A stretch of DNA of 40,061 bases from Candidatus Omnitrophica bacterium CG22_combo_CG10-13_8_21_14_all_43_16 (lineage in GTDB: Bacteria > Omnitrophota > Gorgyraeia > Gorgyraeales > Gorgyraeaceae): contig PCTH01000001.1 in the NCBI GenBank assembly GCA_002771475.1, forward strand, positions 1-40,061. The letters run 5' to 3'. This document shows positions 1-9,893 of the stretch, piece by piece (positions within the stretch are counted from its first letter, which is position 1; every line of letters starts with the position of its first letter). A model generated the notes under the pieces. That model did no database searches and was not told where the DNA came from. It worked only from the letters and a program-made list of their open reading frames with translations. The position numbers and the translations under genes are program-made.

Positions 1-207
1 AAGCTCTATAGCGCCCGCTTTATTCATTTCTTCGCGGATAATATTCTGGACCTTTTGCAAAACCCTGAGGCCTAAAGGAAGGTAGGTATACGCGCCTGAG
101 GCAAGTTTCCTGATAAGCCCCGAGCGTATCATAAGGCGGTGGCTTACTGCCTCGGCCTCGCTAGGGACCTCTTTCAAAGTTGGTATAAAATATTTAGTCC
201 ATCGCAT
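1..207 (-). CDS. proS: Prolyl-tRNA synthetase, N-terminal fragment cut by the window edge
   Basis: Manual reverse-strand translation gives [69 protein letters not shown], the classic ProS N-terminus. Absent from the ORF track because it is partial. Confidence 0.93.
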   Translation of the reverse strand, partial: MRWTKYFIPTLKEVPSEAEAVSHRLMIRSGLIRKLASGAYTYLPLGLRVLQKVQNIIREEMNKAGAIEL

Positions 208-230
208 ATTTTTTATATGTCTCATTTTTA

Positions 231-320
231 AGATTGCTTCGTCGTCCCGATAAATCAGGACTCCTCGCAATGACAATAGACATGTCATTGCGAGCGAATG
301 AAATGAGCGAAGCAATCTCA
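231..320. repeat. Family-1 palindromic repeat, two unit-A copies in inverted orientation
   Basis: agattgcttcg...cgcaatgaca (231-275) facing tgtcattgcgag...cgaagcaatctca (283-320). Confidence 0.85.
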
Positions 321-327
321 AATTTTA

Positions 328-1380
328 TTATAATTCTTTCAACAGCTCTTTTACAATATCTTTTTCTTTAACCCTCTTTACAATCTTCCCCTTTTTAAAT
401 ATAACTCCAGAACCTTTGCCGCAGGCAATACCTATATCTGCTTCTTTAGCTTCGCCGGGGCCATTCACTTCGCAGCCCATAATAGCAATCTTAATCTGCT
501 CCTTACGCCCTTGACCCTTGAGCCTTGAGCTAATTTGTTCCGCTATATTCTGCAAATCCACCTGACACCTGCCGCATGTCGGGCACGAAATAATTTCAGG
601 GCCGAAATTCCTTAAGTTTAACGCCTGAAGGATGTTCTTAGCTGCTATTACTTCTTCTAACGGATCTCCTGTCAATGAAACCCTGATAGTATCGCCTATC
701 CCATCCAAAAGAAGGCTTCCTATACCTATGGCTGATTTCACAATGCCTGTTGAAACAGGCCCTGCTGCAGTAATGCCCAGATGCAGAGGATATTTTGATT
801 TCTTTGAAAAGAGCTTATAGGCCCCTATGGTGCTGACAACGTCCGATGCCTTCAACGATACTATTATATCGTAAAAATCCATTCTCTCCAATATCTTTAT
901 ATAATCCATCACGGATTTTACCATGCCTTCTACCGTGGACCTTTCCTTGCCCCTTGCCCCTTGCCCCCTGTCCCTGATAGATCCTGAATTCGCTCCCACT
1001 CTTATGGAGATCTTTTTCTTTTTTGCCAGCCTCACAACCTCTTTTATTTCGTTTTCCTTATAAATATTCCCGGGATTAAGCCTTATCTTATCAGCCCCGT
1101 TTTCAATAGCGCATAAGGCCAGCCTGTAATCAAAATGTATATCTGCCACCAATGGCAAATTTATTTTTCTTTTAATAGCCTTTATGGCGCTTGCAGCCTC
1201 GAAATCTTTTATGGCAACCCTTACTATTCCGCATCCTGCTTTTTCCAGTCCTTTAATCTGCCTTACGGTAGCTGAGACGTCTCTCGTATCGGTCTTTGTC
1301 ATTGACTGGATAGAGACAGGGGCTCCGCCTCCGATTTTAACCCTGCCTACCCTGATCTGTCTCGTAATTATCTTTTCCAT
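328..1380 (-). CDS. ispG: 4-hydroxy-3-methylbut-2-enyl diphosphate synthase (flavodoxin/ferredoxin)
   Basis: TRQIRVGRVKIGGGAPVSIQSMTKTDTRD; CPTCGRCQVDL and MGCEVNGPGEAKEADIGIA motifs. Confidence 0.97.
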   Translation of the reverse strand: MEKIITRQIRVGRVKIGGGAPVSIQSMTKTDTRDVSATVRQIKGLEKAGCGIVRVAIKDFEAASAIKAIKRKINLPLVADIHFDYRLALCAIENGADKIRLNPGNIYKENEIKEVVRLAKKKKISIRVGANSGSIRDRGQGARGKERSTVEGMVKSVMDYIKILERMDFYDIIVSLKASDVVSTIGAYKLFSKKSKYPLHLGITAAGPVSTGIVKSAIGIGSLLLDGIGDTIRVSLTGDPLEEVIAAKNILQALNLRNFGPEIISCPTCGRCQVDLQNIAEQISSRLKGQGRKEQIKIAIMGCEVNGPGEAKEADIGIACGKGSGVIFKKGKIVKRVKEKDIVKELLKEL

Positions 1381-2453
1381 AAATGCGCTATTTTTTCAAA
1401 AACCCCAAATCTCATAAAATCATTATAAAATACAAACAGCATCAAAATTATTAAAAGCGACATGCCGACCTGCGTTATGTTTTCCTGTATCTTGATAGAA
1501 ACAGGCTTTCTCCTGATCTTTTCTATCGCAAGAAATAAAATATGGCCGCCGTCCAGTACAGGCACAGGCAAAAGATTAAAGATAGCCAGGGACGCGCTTA
1601 AAACTCCCATTAACTGCAATAGATAAATAATGCCCAGCTTGGCTGCCTGGCCTGTTATATAAAATATTCCTATGGGACCCGTCATGGACTCCTTTATAGG
1701 TATGGCGCCTGTAACGCTTGCCCATAAAGCCCTGCATGTTATATAAGTAAGCGACCATAATTTTTCAGCCCCCATATAAATAGACTTAAAAAATCCATAT
1801 CTTACAAATACCACATCTCCGGACGGGACAATGCCTATTATGGAAATCTTCTTTCTTGAGCCGAAAACAGTATCCATCTCCTGGGATTTCGGCATAACGA
1901 CAATAGAAATCTTTTGCCCGAGTCTTTCTACAACAAGGTTCATCTCCTGATTCTTGCTGGTATGCACAATCTTTGTGACATCCTCCCAGTAGATTACATC
2001 CTTGCCGTTTATATTCAGGATCTTATCGCCTGTTTTTAAGCCGGATGACTCAGCCGGATAGCCCGGCATGACCTTGCCTATCGCTGAAGTCAATGTAGGA
2101 TTGCCTGCCATGAACACGAATGAAAAAATCGCAAATGCCAGTATGTAATTTAATAACGGGCCTGCGAATATTATCCGCATCCTCTCTCCGACTGTCCTGG
2201 AAAGATATTCCCATTTTTCTCCCTTTAAACCCTCTGCCCCTGTTTCTCCGGATAATTTTACATAACCTCCGAGAGGTATTATTGAAACAGAATATCTGGT
2301 TTCTTCTCTCGTCACGCCGAATATCTCAGGCCCGAATCCTATAGAAAATTTTTCAACCCGCACTCCCATCTTTTTAGCGACAATAAAATGCCCGAACTCA
2401 TGCACTACGACTAGAATACTCAAAACAACTATAAAAGAAACTAGCGACAGCAT
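1368..2453 (-). CDS. rseP: Site-2 zinc metalloprotease RseP with PDZ domain
   Basis: HEFGHF motif, PDZ-like segment, LLPVPVLDGGHI motif; conserved neighbourhood dxr-rseP-ispG-proS. Confidence 0.96.
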   Translation of the reverse strand: MLSLVSFIVVLSILVVVHEFGHFIVAKKMGVRVEKFSIGFGPEIFGVTREETRYSVSIIPLGGYVKLSGETGAEGLKGEKWEYLSRTVGERMRIIFAGPLLNYILAFAIFSFVFMAGNPTLTSAIGKVMPGYPAESSGLKTGDKILNINGKDVIYWEDVTKIVHTSKNQEMNLVVERLGQKISIVVMPKSQEMDTVFGSRKKISIIGIVPSGDVVFVRYGFFKSIYMGAEKLWSLTYITCRALWASVTGAIPIKESMTGPIGIFYITGQAAKLGIIYLLQLMGVLSASLAIFNLLPVPVLDGGHILFLAIEKIRRKPVSIKIQENITQVGMSLLIILMLFVFYNDFMRFGVFEKIAHLWKR

Positions 2454-3583
2454 CTAAGCATCTCCTTGGTTTTTATCCTTGCCCATTTATCAGCTTCAAG
2501 TATATCCAAAAGTCCGGGGTCCTTAACGCCTTTATGCAGCCTTAAAACCCTGTCGATTACCTTCGGTATATCTATAAATTTTATACGGCCTTCCATGAAT
2601 TCCTTAACAGCTGTTTCATTTGAGGCATTCAGCGCAGAAGGAAATGTGCCTCCTTTTTTTCCAGCGTCATATGCCAGATCCATACACGGAAATCTTTCAA
2701 AATCCGGCTTATAAAAAGTCAGATTTTTTATTTTGGAAAAATCAGGGCTTTTTATCCCGGAGCGGGATCTTTCAGGATAAGTAAGCGCGTATTGAATAGG
2801 AAGCCGCATATCGCACGCGGCCATCTGGGCAAGTACTGCGCCGTCTGTGAATTCAACCATTGAATGAATTACTGCTTCAGGATGTATCAATATCTCTATG
2901 TTTTTAATTTCCATATTAAAAAGCCAGGCTGCCTCGATCACTTCCAACCCCTTATTCATCATAGTAGCAGAATCCACTGATATCTTTTTACCCATTTTCC
3001 ACCTGGGATGATTAATCGCCTGTTTAACGGTAATATTCCTGAATCCTGATTTTTTTACCTTTAATAAAGGCCCGCCTGAACCTGTGAGAAAAATCTTTTT
3101 CAAATCTTTCTTATCGTTGCTTCCGATGCATTGGAATATCGCGCTATGCTCGCTATCCACAGGCACTATTTTTACATTGTTCTTTGCAGCCTTATCCATT
3201 ATAAGGCCACCTGCCATAACCAGTGCTTCTTTATTCGCAAGCGCCATTTTTCTGGCTTTATCCAACACTGTAAGTATAGGCATAAGCGCAGATGACCCCA
3301 CTATGCCCACAAGGACAGTATCTATCTTTAAATTTTCCAGCATCTCCAGTAACCCGGTTTCTCCTTCATATACCTTTATCCTGCCCCATCCTCCTTTATC
3401 CCCGCTTATTTCACCTATACAAACAGCTTCGGGTTTATAAATCTTTGCCTGCTTGCGCAATAATCCGACATTTGCATTGGCAGATAAGGCGCATACCTTA
3501 AATCTATCCGGAAATTTTGCAATTACATCCAATCCGCTGGTGCCTATGGATCCCGTAGAACCCAAGACCGCAATATTTTCCAT
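2441..3583 (-). CDS. dxr: 1-deoxy-D-xylulose 5-phosphate reductoisomerase
   Basis: LGSTGSIGTSGLDVI, ANKEALVMAG, LTGSGGPL, HPRWKMGKKISVDSATMMNKGLE. Confidence 0.98.
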   Translation of the reverse strand: MENIAVLGSTGSIGTSGLDVIAKFPDRFKVCALSANANVGLLRKQAKIYKPEAVCIGEISGDKGGWGRIKVYEGETGLLEMLENLKIDTVLVGIVGSSALMPILTVLDKARKMALANKEALVMAGGLIMDKAAKNNVKIVPVDSEHSAIFQCIGSNDKKDLKKIFLTGSGGPLLKVKKSGFRNITVKQAINHPRWKMGKKISVDSATMMNKGLEVIEAAWLFNMEIKNIEILIHPEAVIHSMVEFTDGAVLAQMAACDMRLPIQYALTYPERSRSGIKSPDFSKIKNLTFYKPDFERFPCMDLAYDAGKKGGTFPSALNASNETAVKEFMEGRIKFIDIPKVIDRVLRLHKGVKDPGLLDILEADKWARIKTKEMLRCCR

Positions 3584-3588
3584 AATAT

Positions 3589-4389
3589 TTACCTGAAGAT
3601 AGCAAGGCAGATATAAAAAATAGGCGCTGTAAAAAGGATGCTGTCTGTGGCATCCAGCATCCCGCCAATGCCTGGCAGAGAAGTCCCGGAATCTTTTGCC
3701 TCATAATCTCTTTTTATAAGGCTCTCGGCCAGGTCTCCGAGCTGCGCGAATATGCCTATAAGAATACCGCTTAAAAGCACAAAACTAAAACTCATCCATG
3801 AAAAATAATACCTGCTTAAGATAGCGCTCGCAATACTGAAGATAAAACCTCCTATAGCGCCTTCTACTGATTTATTGGGGCTTATCCTTGGTATCAGCTT
3901 ATGCTTTCCGAAGCGAGACCCGACTAAATACGCGCCCATATCGCCTGATTTTGTGACGAAAAGCAGGTACGCCACTAATTTATGCCCATCTTCCAGAAAT
4001 CTTATTTTTACAAGAAATGTAAAAAACCATCCTATATAAAAAACCGCGAATAGCGTGACCGCTATCAGCGATACTGCATTCTGATTTTCTTTCCTTGTGA
4101 ATTGAATTATAAAAAGCGCGATCAATATGATGATAAAAAACACAGCCTCCCATATGCCGCCTGTAGGCCTGTAAAAATATGTTATGTACGGCAAAAGTAT
4201 CCCTGATAAAACACCTACATATGCAAAACTTAAAGGCAATGCCTTCTTTGCGCTTAGTTTGAAAAACTCGCAGAGCCCAAATCCTATAAATAAAGACGCC
4301 ACTGCCCCGAACGTCCACACCGGCAATACAAATATGCTTAAAATAGTAACCGATATCAGGATTAGCGAGGTAACTGCGCGTTTAAACAT
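3589..4389 (-). CDS. cdsA: Phosphatidate cytidylyltransferase
   Basis: Multi-TM protein with KSGDMGAYLVGSRFGKHKLIPRISPNKSVEGAIGG and CdsA C-terminal signature; operon context. Confidence 0.95.
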   Translation of the reverse strand: MFKRAVTSLILISVTILSIFVLPVWTFGAVASLFIGFGLCEFFKLSAKKALPLSFAYVGVLSGILLPYITYFYRPTGGIWEAVFFIIILIALFIIQFTRKENQNAVSLIAVTLFAVFYIGWFFTFLVKIRFLEDGHKLVAYLLFVTKSGDMGAYLVGSRFGKHKLIPRISPNKSVEGAIGGFIFSIASAILSRYYFSWMSFSFVLLSGILIGIFAQLGDLAESLIKRDYEAKDSGTSLPGIGGMLDATDSILFTAPIFYICLAIFR

Positions 4390-4392
4390 AAA

Positions 4393-5091
4393 CTATCTCC
4401 CTCCAAACCTTCTGTCTCTTTTGCTATACGTTTCTATAGCCTTATTGAATTCCCTCTCGTCAAAATCAGGCCAGAGCGTTTCAGTCACGTAAAGTTCAGA
4501 ATACGATATCTGCCACAACAGAAAATTTGAAACCCTCATTTCCCCGCTTGTGCGTATTAAAAGATCCGGATCCGGCTGTCCAGCCGTATAAAGATTACTG
4601 GAAAACATTTTTTCATCTATGTCCTTCGGATCAATCTTTCCGCTCTTCGCGTCTTGCGCCAGGATCCTTGCCGCGTTTAATATTTCCTGCCTTGCGCCAT
4701 AGCTCAGCGCTATATTCAGCGTAAGATCGTGATAATCGCTGGTATCTTTCTCTGTTTTCTCAACCTTGGCCAGCAGATCCTTTTGTATCCTGCTCCTTTC
4801 TCCTATTATACAAAACTTTATTTTATTATCATGGAATAATTTAATTTCATTGTCTATAAAATTTTCTAAAAGCTGAAACAGCGCTTTTATCTCACTATCA
4901 GGCCTGGACCAATTCTCGGTTGAAAATGCGTAAAGCGTCAGATACTGAACGCCTGTTTTAAGGCATAACTTTACGGTATTTTTTACGATATCCACACCTT
5001 GTTTATGGCCTATGACCTTGGGCAGGCCCCTTTTCTCGGCCCATCTCCCGTTGCCATCCATTATTATCGCTATGTGTTTTGGGATATTCAT
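4393..5091 (-). CDS. uppS: Isoprenyl (undecaprenyl) diphosphate synthase
   Basis: HIAIIMDGNGRWAEKRGLPKVIGHKQG; LTLYAFSTENWSRP; PDPDLLIRTSGEMRVSNFLLWQ. Confidence 0.98.
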   Translation of the reverse strand: MNIPKHIAIIMDGNGRWAEKRGLPKVIGHKQGVDIVKNTVKLCLKTGVQYLTLYAFSTENWSRPDSEIKALFQLLENFIDNEIKLFHDNKIKFCIIGERSRIQKDLLAKVEKTEKDTSDYHDLTLNIALSYGARQEILNAARILAQDAKSGKIDPKDIDEKMFSSNLYTAGQPDPDLLIRTSGEMRVSNFLLWQISYSELYVTETLWPDFDEREFNKAIETYSKRDRRFGGR

Positions 5092-5173
5092 ATATTATGG
5101 CTAAAAGAAAAACGCGAATTCGTATTTAATTCAAACACGATTCGCGTCCTTCTCTGATTCCATAAAAATTTTG

Positions 5174-5512
5174 TTACTCTAGAGGAACAGCGTCTTGCGT
5201 TTTTAGTTTTGACTTAAGATCTGAATACGCTGTTTTTAAATTTGCCGATTCTGCGTTGACTTTATCCAGAGCGGCCTGTAAATTGGCGGCAAGACCTGTC
5301 TGGTTATTTACCTGAGCGGTTGCTTTGGTCAATTGTACCTGTAAATCACCCGCCTTGGAATTAAGCCCTGCTATCTGATCATTAAGCTGCAGGATTTTTA
5401 TCCTTTCAGCTTTCAACTGGCTGTTTAAACTCGCTGCGTAACCCACAAGCACAATACAGACAATAGCTAAAACCGCAATAATTACTGTAAAATTTATCTT
5501 TACCTTGTCCAT
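5174..5512 (-). CDS. Hypothetical protein: N-terminal TM helix plus coiled coil
   Basis: 112 aa; hydrophobic N-terminus followed by heptad-like alternation; RBS-like aggagg upstream. Confidence 0.7.
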   Translation of the reverse strand: MDKVKINFTVIIAVLAIVCIVLVGYAASLNSQLKAERIKILQLNDQIAGLNSKAGDLQVQLTKATAQVNNQTGLAANLQAALDKVNAESANLKTAYSDLKSKLKTQDAVPLE

Positions 5513-5535
5513 TTTTATAGCTCCTCCTTTTTACA

Positions 5536-5669
5536 TGTCATTGCGAGCCCTGACGAAGTCAGGACGAAGCAATCTTATAAGATCCTTCGTCCCGATAAAT
5601 CGGGACTCAGGATAAGTTCGGATCTATCATTTACGTCGTCCTCCGGACTCCATAAATGATGTCCTCACT
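5536..5669 (-). repeat. Family-1 composite palindromic element (hairpins C-B-A) abutting the stop codon of the OmpA gene
   Basis: Minus strand: TAAGTGAGGACAT..., GAGTCCCGATTTATCGGGAC, AGATTGCTTCGTCCTGACTTCGTCAGGGCTCGCAATGACA. Confidence 0.85.
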
Positions 5670-6397
5670 TATTTTTTATACTTCTTGATCTGCCTTTCTA
5701 TCTGCTGCTTTCTCTGGGTTATTTTATCCATATCTGCCTGGATCTTTTCCATATTCTTCGGAAGTATTACTATTTCCACGCGCCTGTTCTGCTTTTTTCC
5801 GGATGCAGTATCATTCGAAGCCACAGGCCTATATTCACCGTAACCTATAGCAGCTACCCTTTTGGGGCTTATGCCTTTTTTATCCACAAGATAGTGGAGA
5901 ACGCTCGTCGCCCTGGAAGTAGAGAGTTCCCAGTTGGATTTCCAGCCTGAATGTTTTATCGGCTCATTGTCCGTATGGCCCTCTATTCCTATATTCCTGT
6001 CTTCCACGTTCTTTCCCAGCACGCCCGCTATTTTATCAAGAGAGGAAAAAGCTTCCGGCTTTATTTCTACCTTGCCTGAATCAAAAAGGACTTCTGTCAA
6101 AAATATGATCGCAAGTCCCTTCTCTGCCATCTCCAGCCGCACGGATTTATCGCCTATTTCCTGCTTTAGTTTTTCTTCCAGAAGAAGCTTTGCCTTTTCC
6201 AGTTCAGACAATTCGGTTTCTTTCTCCTCCTGTAATTGGCTGAGCCTTGCGTTTAAGTCATCTATCTCGTTTCCAAGAGCGCTTATCCTGTCCACATCGC
6301 TCTTATGCCTGGTCTGAAATGTAATAGAACATCCGGACATAGCGAGAGAAACAACCGTTAAAAATAAAACTAAAAACAATCCTTTATTTCTGACCAT
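5669..6397 (-). CDS. OmpA/MotB C-terminal domain lipoprotein (Pal-like, coiled coil)
   Basis: Lipobox-like LAMSGCS; VLFDSGKVEIKPEAFSSLDKIAGVL, IEGHTDNEPI, SRATSVLHYLV, NRRVEIVI. ORF extends to 6451, but MVRNKGLFLVLFLTVV at 6397 is the likelier start. Confidence 0.9.
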   Translation of the reverse strand: MVRNKGLFLVLFLTVVSLAMSGCSITFQTRHKSDVDRISALGNEIDDLNARLSQLQEEKETELSELEKAKLLLEEKLKQEIGDKSVRLEMAEKGLAIIFLTEVLFDSGKVEIKPEAFSSLDKIAGVLGKNVEDRNIGIEGHTDNEPIKHSGWKSNWELSTSRATSVLHYLVDKKGISPKRVAAIGYGEYRPVASNDTASGKKQNRRVEIVILPKNMEKIQADMDKITQRKQQIERQIKKYKK

Positions 6398-6468
6398 AAT
6401 ATCCTCCTTATGCGTTTTTTTAATCATAATACAGCTGCTACGTAAAGTCAAGAAATTTGAAAATTTTC

Positions 6469-8556
6469 TTACTTAAATAACGTGTTCTTTATAATAAAAG
6501 ACGCGAATACAATCGAAACCATTGACATAAGTTTTATTAAAATATTCAAAGACGGGCCTGATGTATCTTTGAACGGGTCTCCCACCGTATCTCCCACGAC
6601 ACCTGCCTTATGGGCAATAGAGCCCTTGCCTCCGTGATGGCCCTCCTCTATATATTTCTTTGCGTTATCCCATGCCCCGCCGGAATTCGCCATCATAACC
6701 GCAAGCACAAATCCTGTAACAGTCGCCCCCATAAGAAGCCCGCCCACTGCATTTATCCCCACTAAAAGCCCCACTACGATAGGGGCGCTGATCGCCAATA
6801 GAGACGGCATCACCATTTCTTTCTGCGCGGCAATTGTAGCAATATCAACGCAGCGCGCATAATCAGGCTTTGCCTTTCCTTCCATAAGCCCTATTATTTC
6901 TTTAAACTGGCGCCTAACTTCAATGACAATCTTTGCAGCCGCTCTTCCCACTGCTCTCATTGTCATGGAACAGAATAAAAACGGGAGCATCCCTCCCAGG
7001 AATAATCCCACCAAGACGCTTGGGTTCATTAAATTCAGGTCCATGGTTTTGCCGAAAAGCCACACCTGATCCCTATAGGCCGCTATCAAAGCAAGGGCTG
7101 TCAACGCAGCTGAACCGATTGCAAAACCTTTTCCGGTCGCAGCTGTTGTGTTTCCCAGGGCATCTAAGGCATCTGTCCTTTTTCTCACCTCAGGAGGAAG
7201 ATGAGACATCTCTGCATTTCCTCCCGCATTATCAGCAACAGGGCCGTAAGCATCTGTCGCCAGAGTTATCCCCAGGGTAGACAGCATACCCACTGCTGCA
7301 ATTGCTATCCCGTAAAGCCCTAAGTTAAAATTACCGGCGCCTCCTGCGAATAAAAAACTCGCCAATATAGCCGCGCACACCACTATTACCGGTACAGCAG
7401 TTGACATCATGCCGACTGCCATGCCGCTTATAATAACAGTAGCGGGACCGGTAACACTTGAGTCTGCTATTGTCTGCGTAGGCTTGAAAGTGCTGGAAGT
7501 ATAATACTCCGTTGAAAGGCCTATCAATACGCCTGCCACTAAACCCGATATAACTGACCAATAGACCCCTATATGCTGGCTACCGAGCGTATGCTTTACC
7601 AGAAAATAAGACGCTATAGCCACTATAAAAGAGCTGACAAACACTCCCTTTCTTAAGGCTGCCAATAGAACCGATTGATTCGCATCCTCTTTGCTTCTTA
7701 CAAAAAATGTCCCTATAATAGATGCGATAACCCCGACTGCTGCCATGACCATCGGAACAGTAACGCCCGCTAAACCCAGGCCGGCTGCTACGCCCAGCGC
7801 AGATGTAGCTACTATAGAACCTACATACGATTCATAAAGATCCGCTCCCATACCTGCGACATCGCCTACATTGTCGCCCACATTATCAGCAATAACAGCA
7901 GGATTTCTCGGATCATCTTCAGGTATCCCTGCTTCTACTTTTCCTACCAGATCAGCTCCCACATCCGCTGCCTTTGTAAAAATGCCTCCGCCCACCCTTG
8001 CAAAAAGCGCCTGAGAGCTTGCGCCCATTCCAAAGCAAAGCATTGTAGATGTGATTGCGCCTATCTTATCTACCCCTATCGCCAGAGGATGCGCCGTGTA
8101 ATACCAATCCAGAAAATAATACCATATGCTAAGATCCAGAAGTCCCAGCCCCACAACTGTAAGGCCCATAACAGCGCCGCTTGAAAAAGCAACCCTTAAC
8201 CCGGAATTCAAACTCTTCATCGCTGCTGCCGCGGTCCTGTTTGAAGACTGTGTTGCTATCGTCATGCCTATAAAACCTGAAAGCCCTGAGAAAAATCCTC
8301 CTGTTAAAAATGCGAAAGGCACAAATATGGGCAGATATTTAAACAGAGACAATGCCAGAAGAATAAAAAATACGACTATAAAAAATAAAGCTACCCCTAT
8401 ATACTGCCTCTTTAAATATGCCCTTGCGCCTATGCGGACTGCCTGGGCTATTTCTTTCATTTTGTCGTTTCCTTCATCCATCTTAAGTATTGATACTGCT
8501 AAATAAAAAGCAAAACCAAGCGCCAATATAGAACCCACAGGTGCCAAAAATAACAT
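6469..8556 (-). CDS. hppA: Membrane-bound (V-type) ion-pumping pyrophosphatase
   Basis: [94 protein letters not shown]. Confidence 0.98.
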   Translation of the reverse strand: MLFLAPVGSILALGFAFYLAVSILKMDEGNDKMKEIAQAVRIGARAYLKRQYIGVALFFIVVFFILLALSLFKYLPIFVPFAFLTGGFFSGLSGFIGMTIATQSSNRTAAAAMKSLNSGLRVAFSSGAVMGLTVVGLGLLDLSIWYYFLDWYYTAHPLAIGVDKIGAITSTMLCFGMGASSQALFARVGGGIFTKAADVGADLVGKVEAGIPEDDPRNPAVIADNVGDNVGDVAGMGADLYESYVGSIVATSALGVAAGLGLAGVTVPMVMAAVGVIASIIGTFFVRSKEDANQSVLLAALRKGVFVSSFIVAIASYFLVKHTLGSQHIGVYWSVISGLVAGVLIGLSTEYYTSSTFKPTQTIADSSVTGPATVIISGMAVGMMSTAVPVIVVCAAILASFLFAGGAGNFNLGLYGIAIAAVGMLSTLGITLATDAYGPVADNAGGNAEMSHLPPEVRKRTDALDALGNTTAATGKGFAIGSAALTALALIAAYRDQVWLFGKTMDLNLMNPSVLVGLFLGGMLPFLFCSMTMRAVGRAAAKIVIEVRRQFKEIIGLMEGKAKPDYARCVDIATIAAQKEMVMPSLLAISAPIVVGLLVGINAVGGLLMGATVTGFVLAVMMANSGGAWDNAKKYIEEGHHGGKGSIAHKAGVVGDTVGDPFKDTSGPSLNILIKLMSMVSIVFASFIIKNTLFK

Positions 8557-8569
8557 TTTGTTCCTCCTC

Positions 8570-9811
<1,242 letters not shown>

Positions 9812-9832
9812 TTATCGTATCGGTTCCACATG

Positions 9833-9874
9833 TTTTGTGCCTGGCACCACTTTAAAATGGTGCCAGGCACAAAA
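9833..9874. repeat. Perfect 17-bp-stem palindrome, GTGCCTGGCACC family
   Basis: ttttgtgcctggcacca (9833-9849) / tggtgccaggcacaaaa (9858-9874). Confidence 0.85.
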
Positions 9875-9893
9875 AACATTAACCACCCAAAAA

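Noticed and set aside
1576-1758. Small minus-strand ORF in an alternative frame inside rseP (also 3504..3704, 3980..4318, 7331..7561, 13522..13740, 14026..14217, 26561..26845, 36601..36804)
   Set aside because: Nested out-of-frame within or across confident genes, without motif support.
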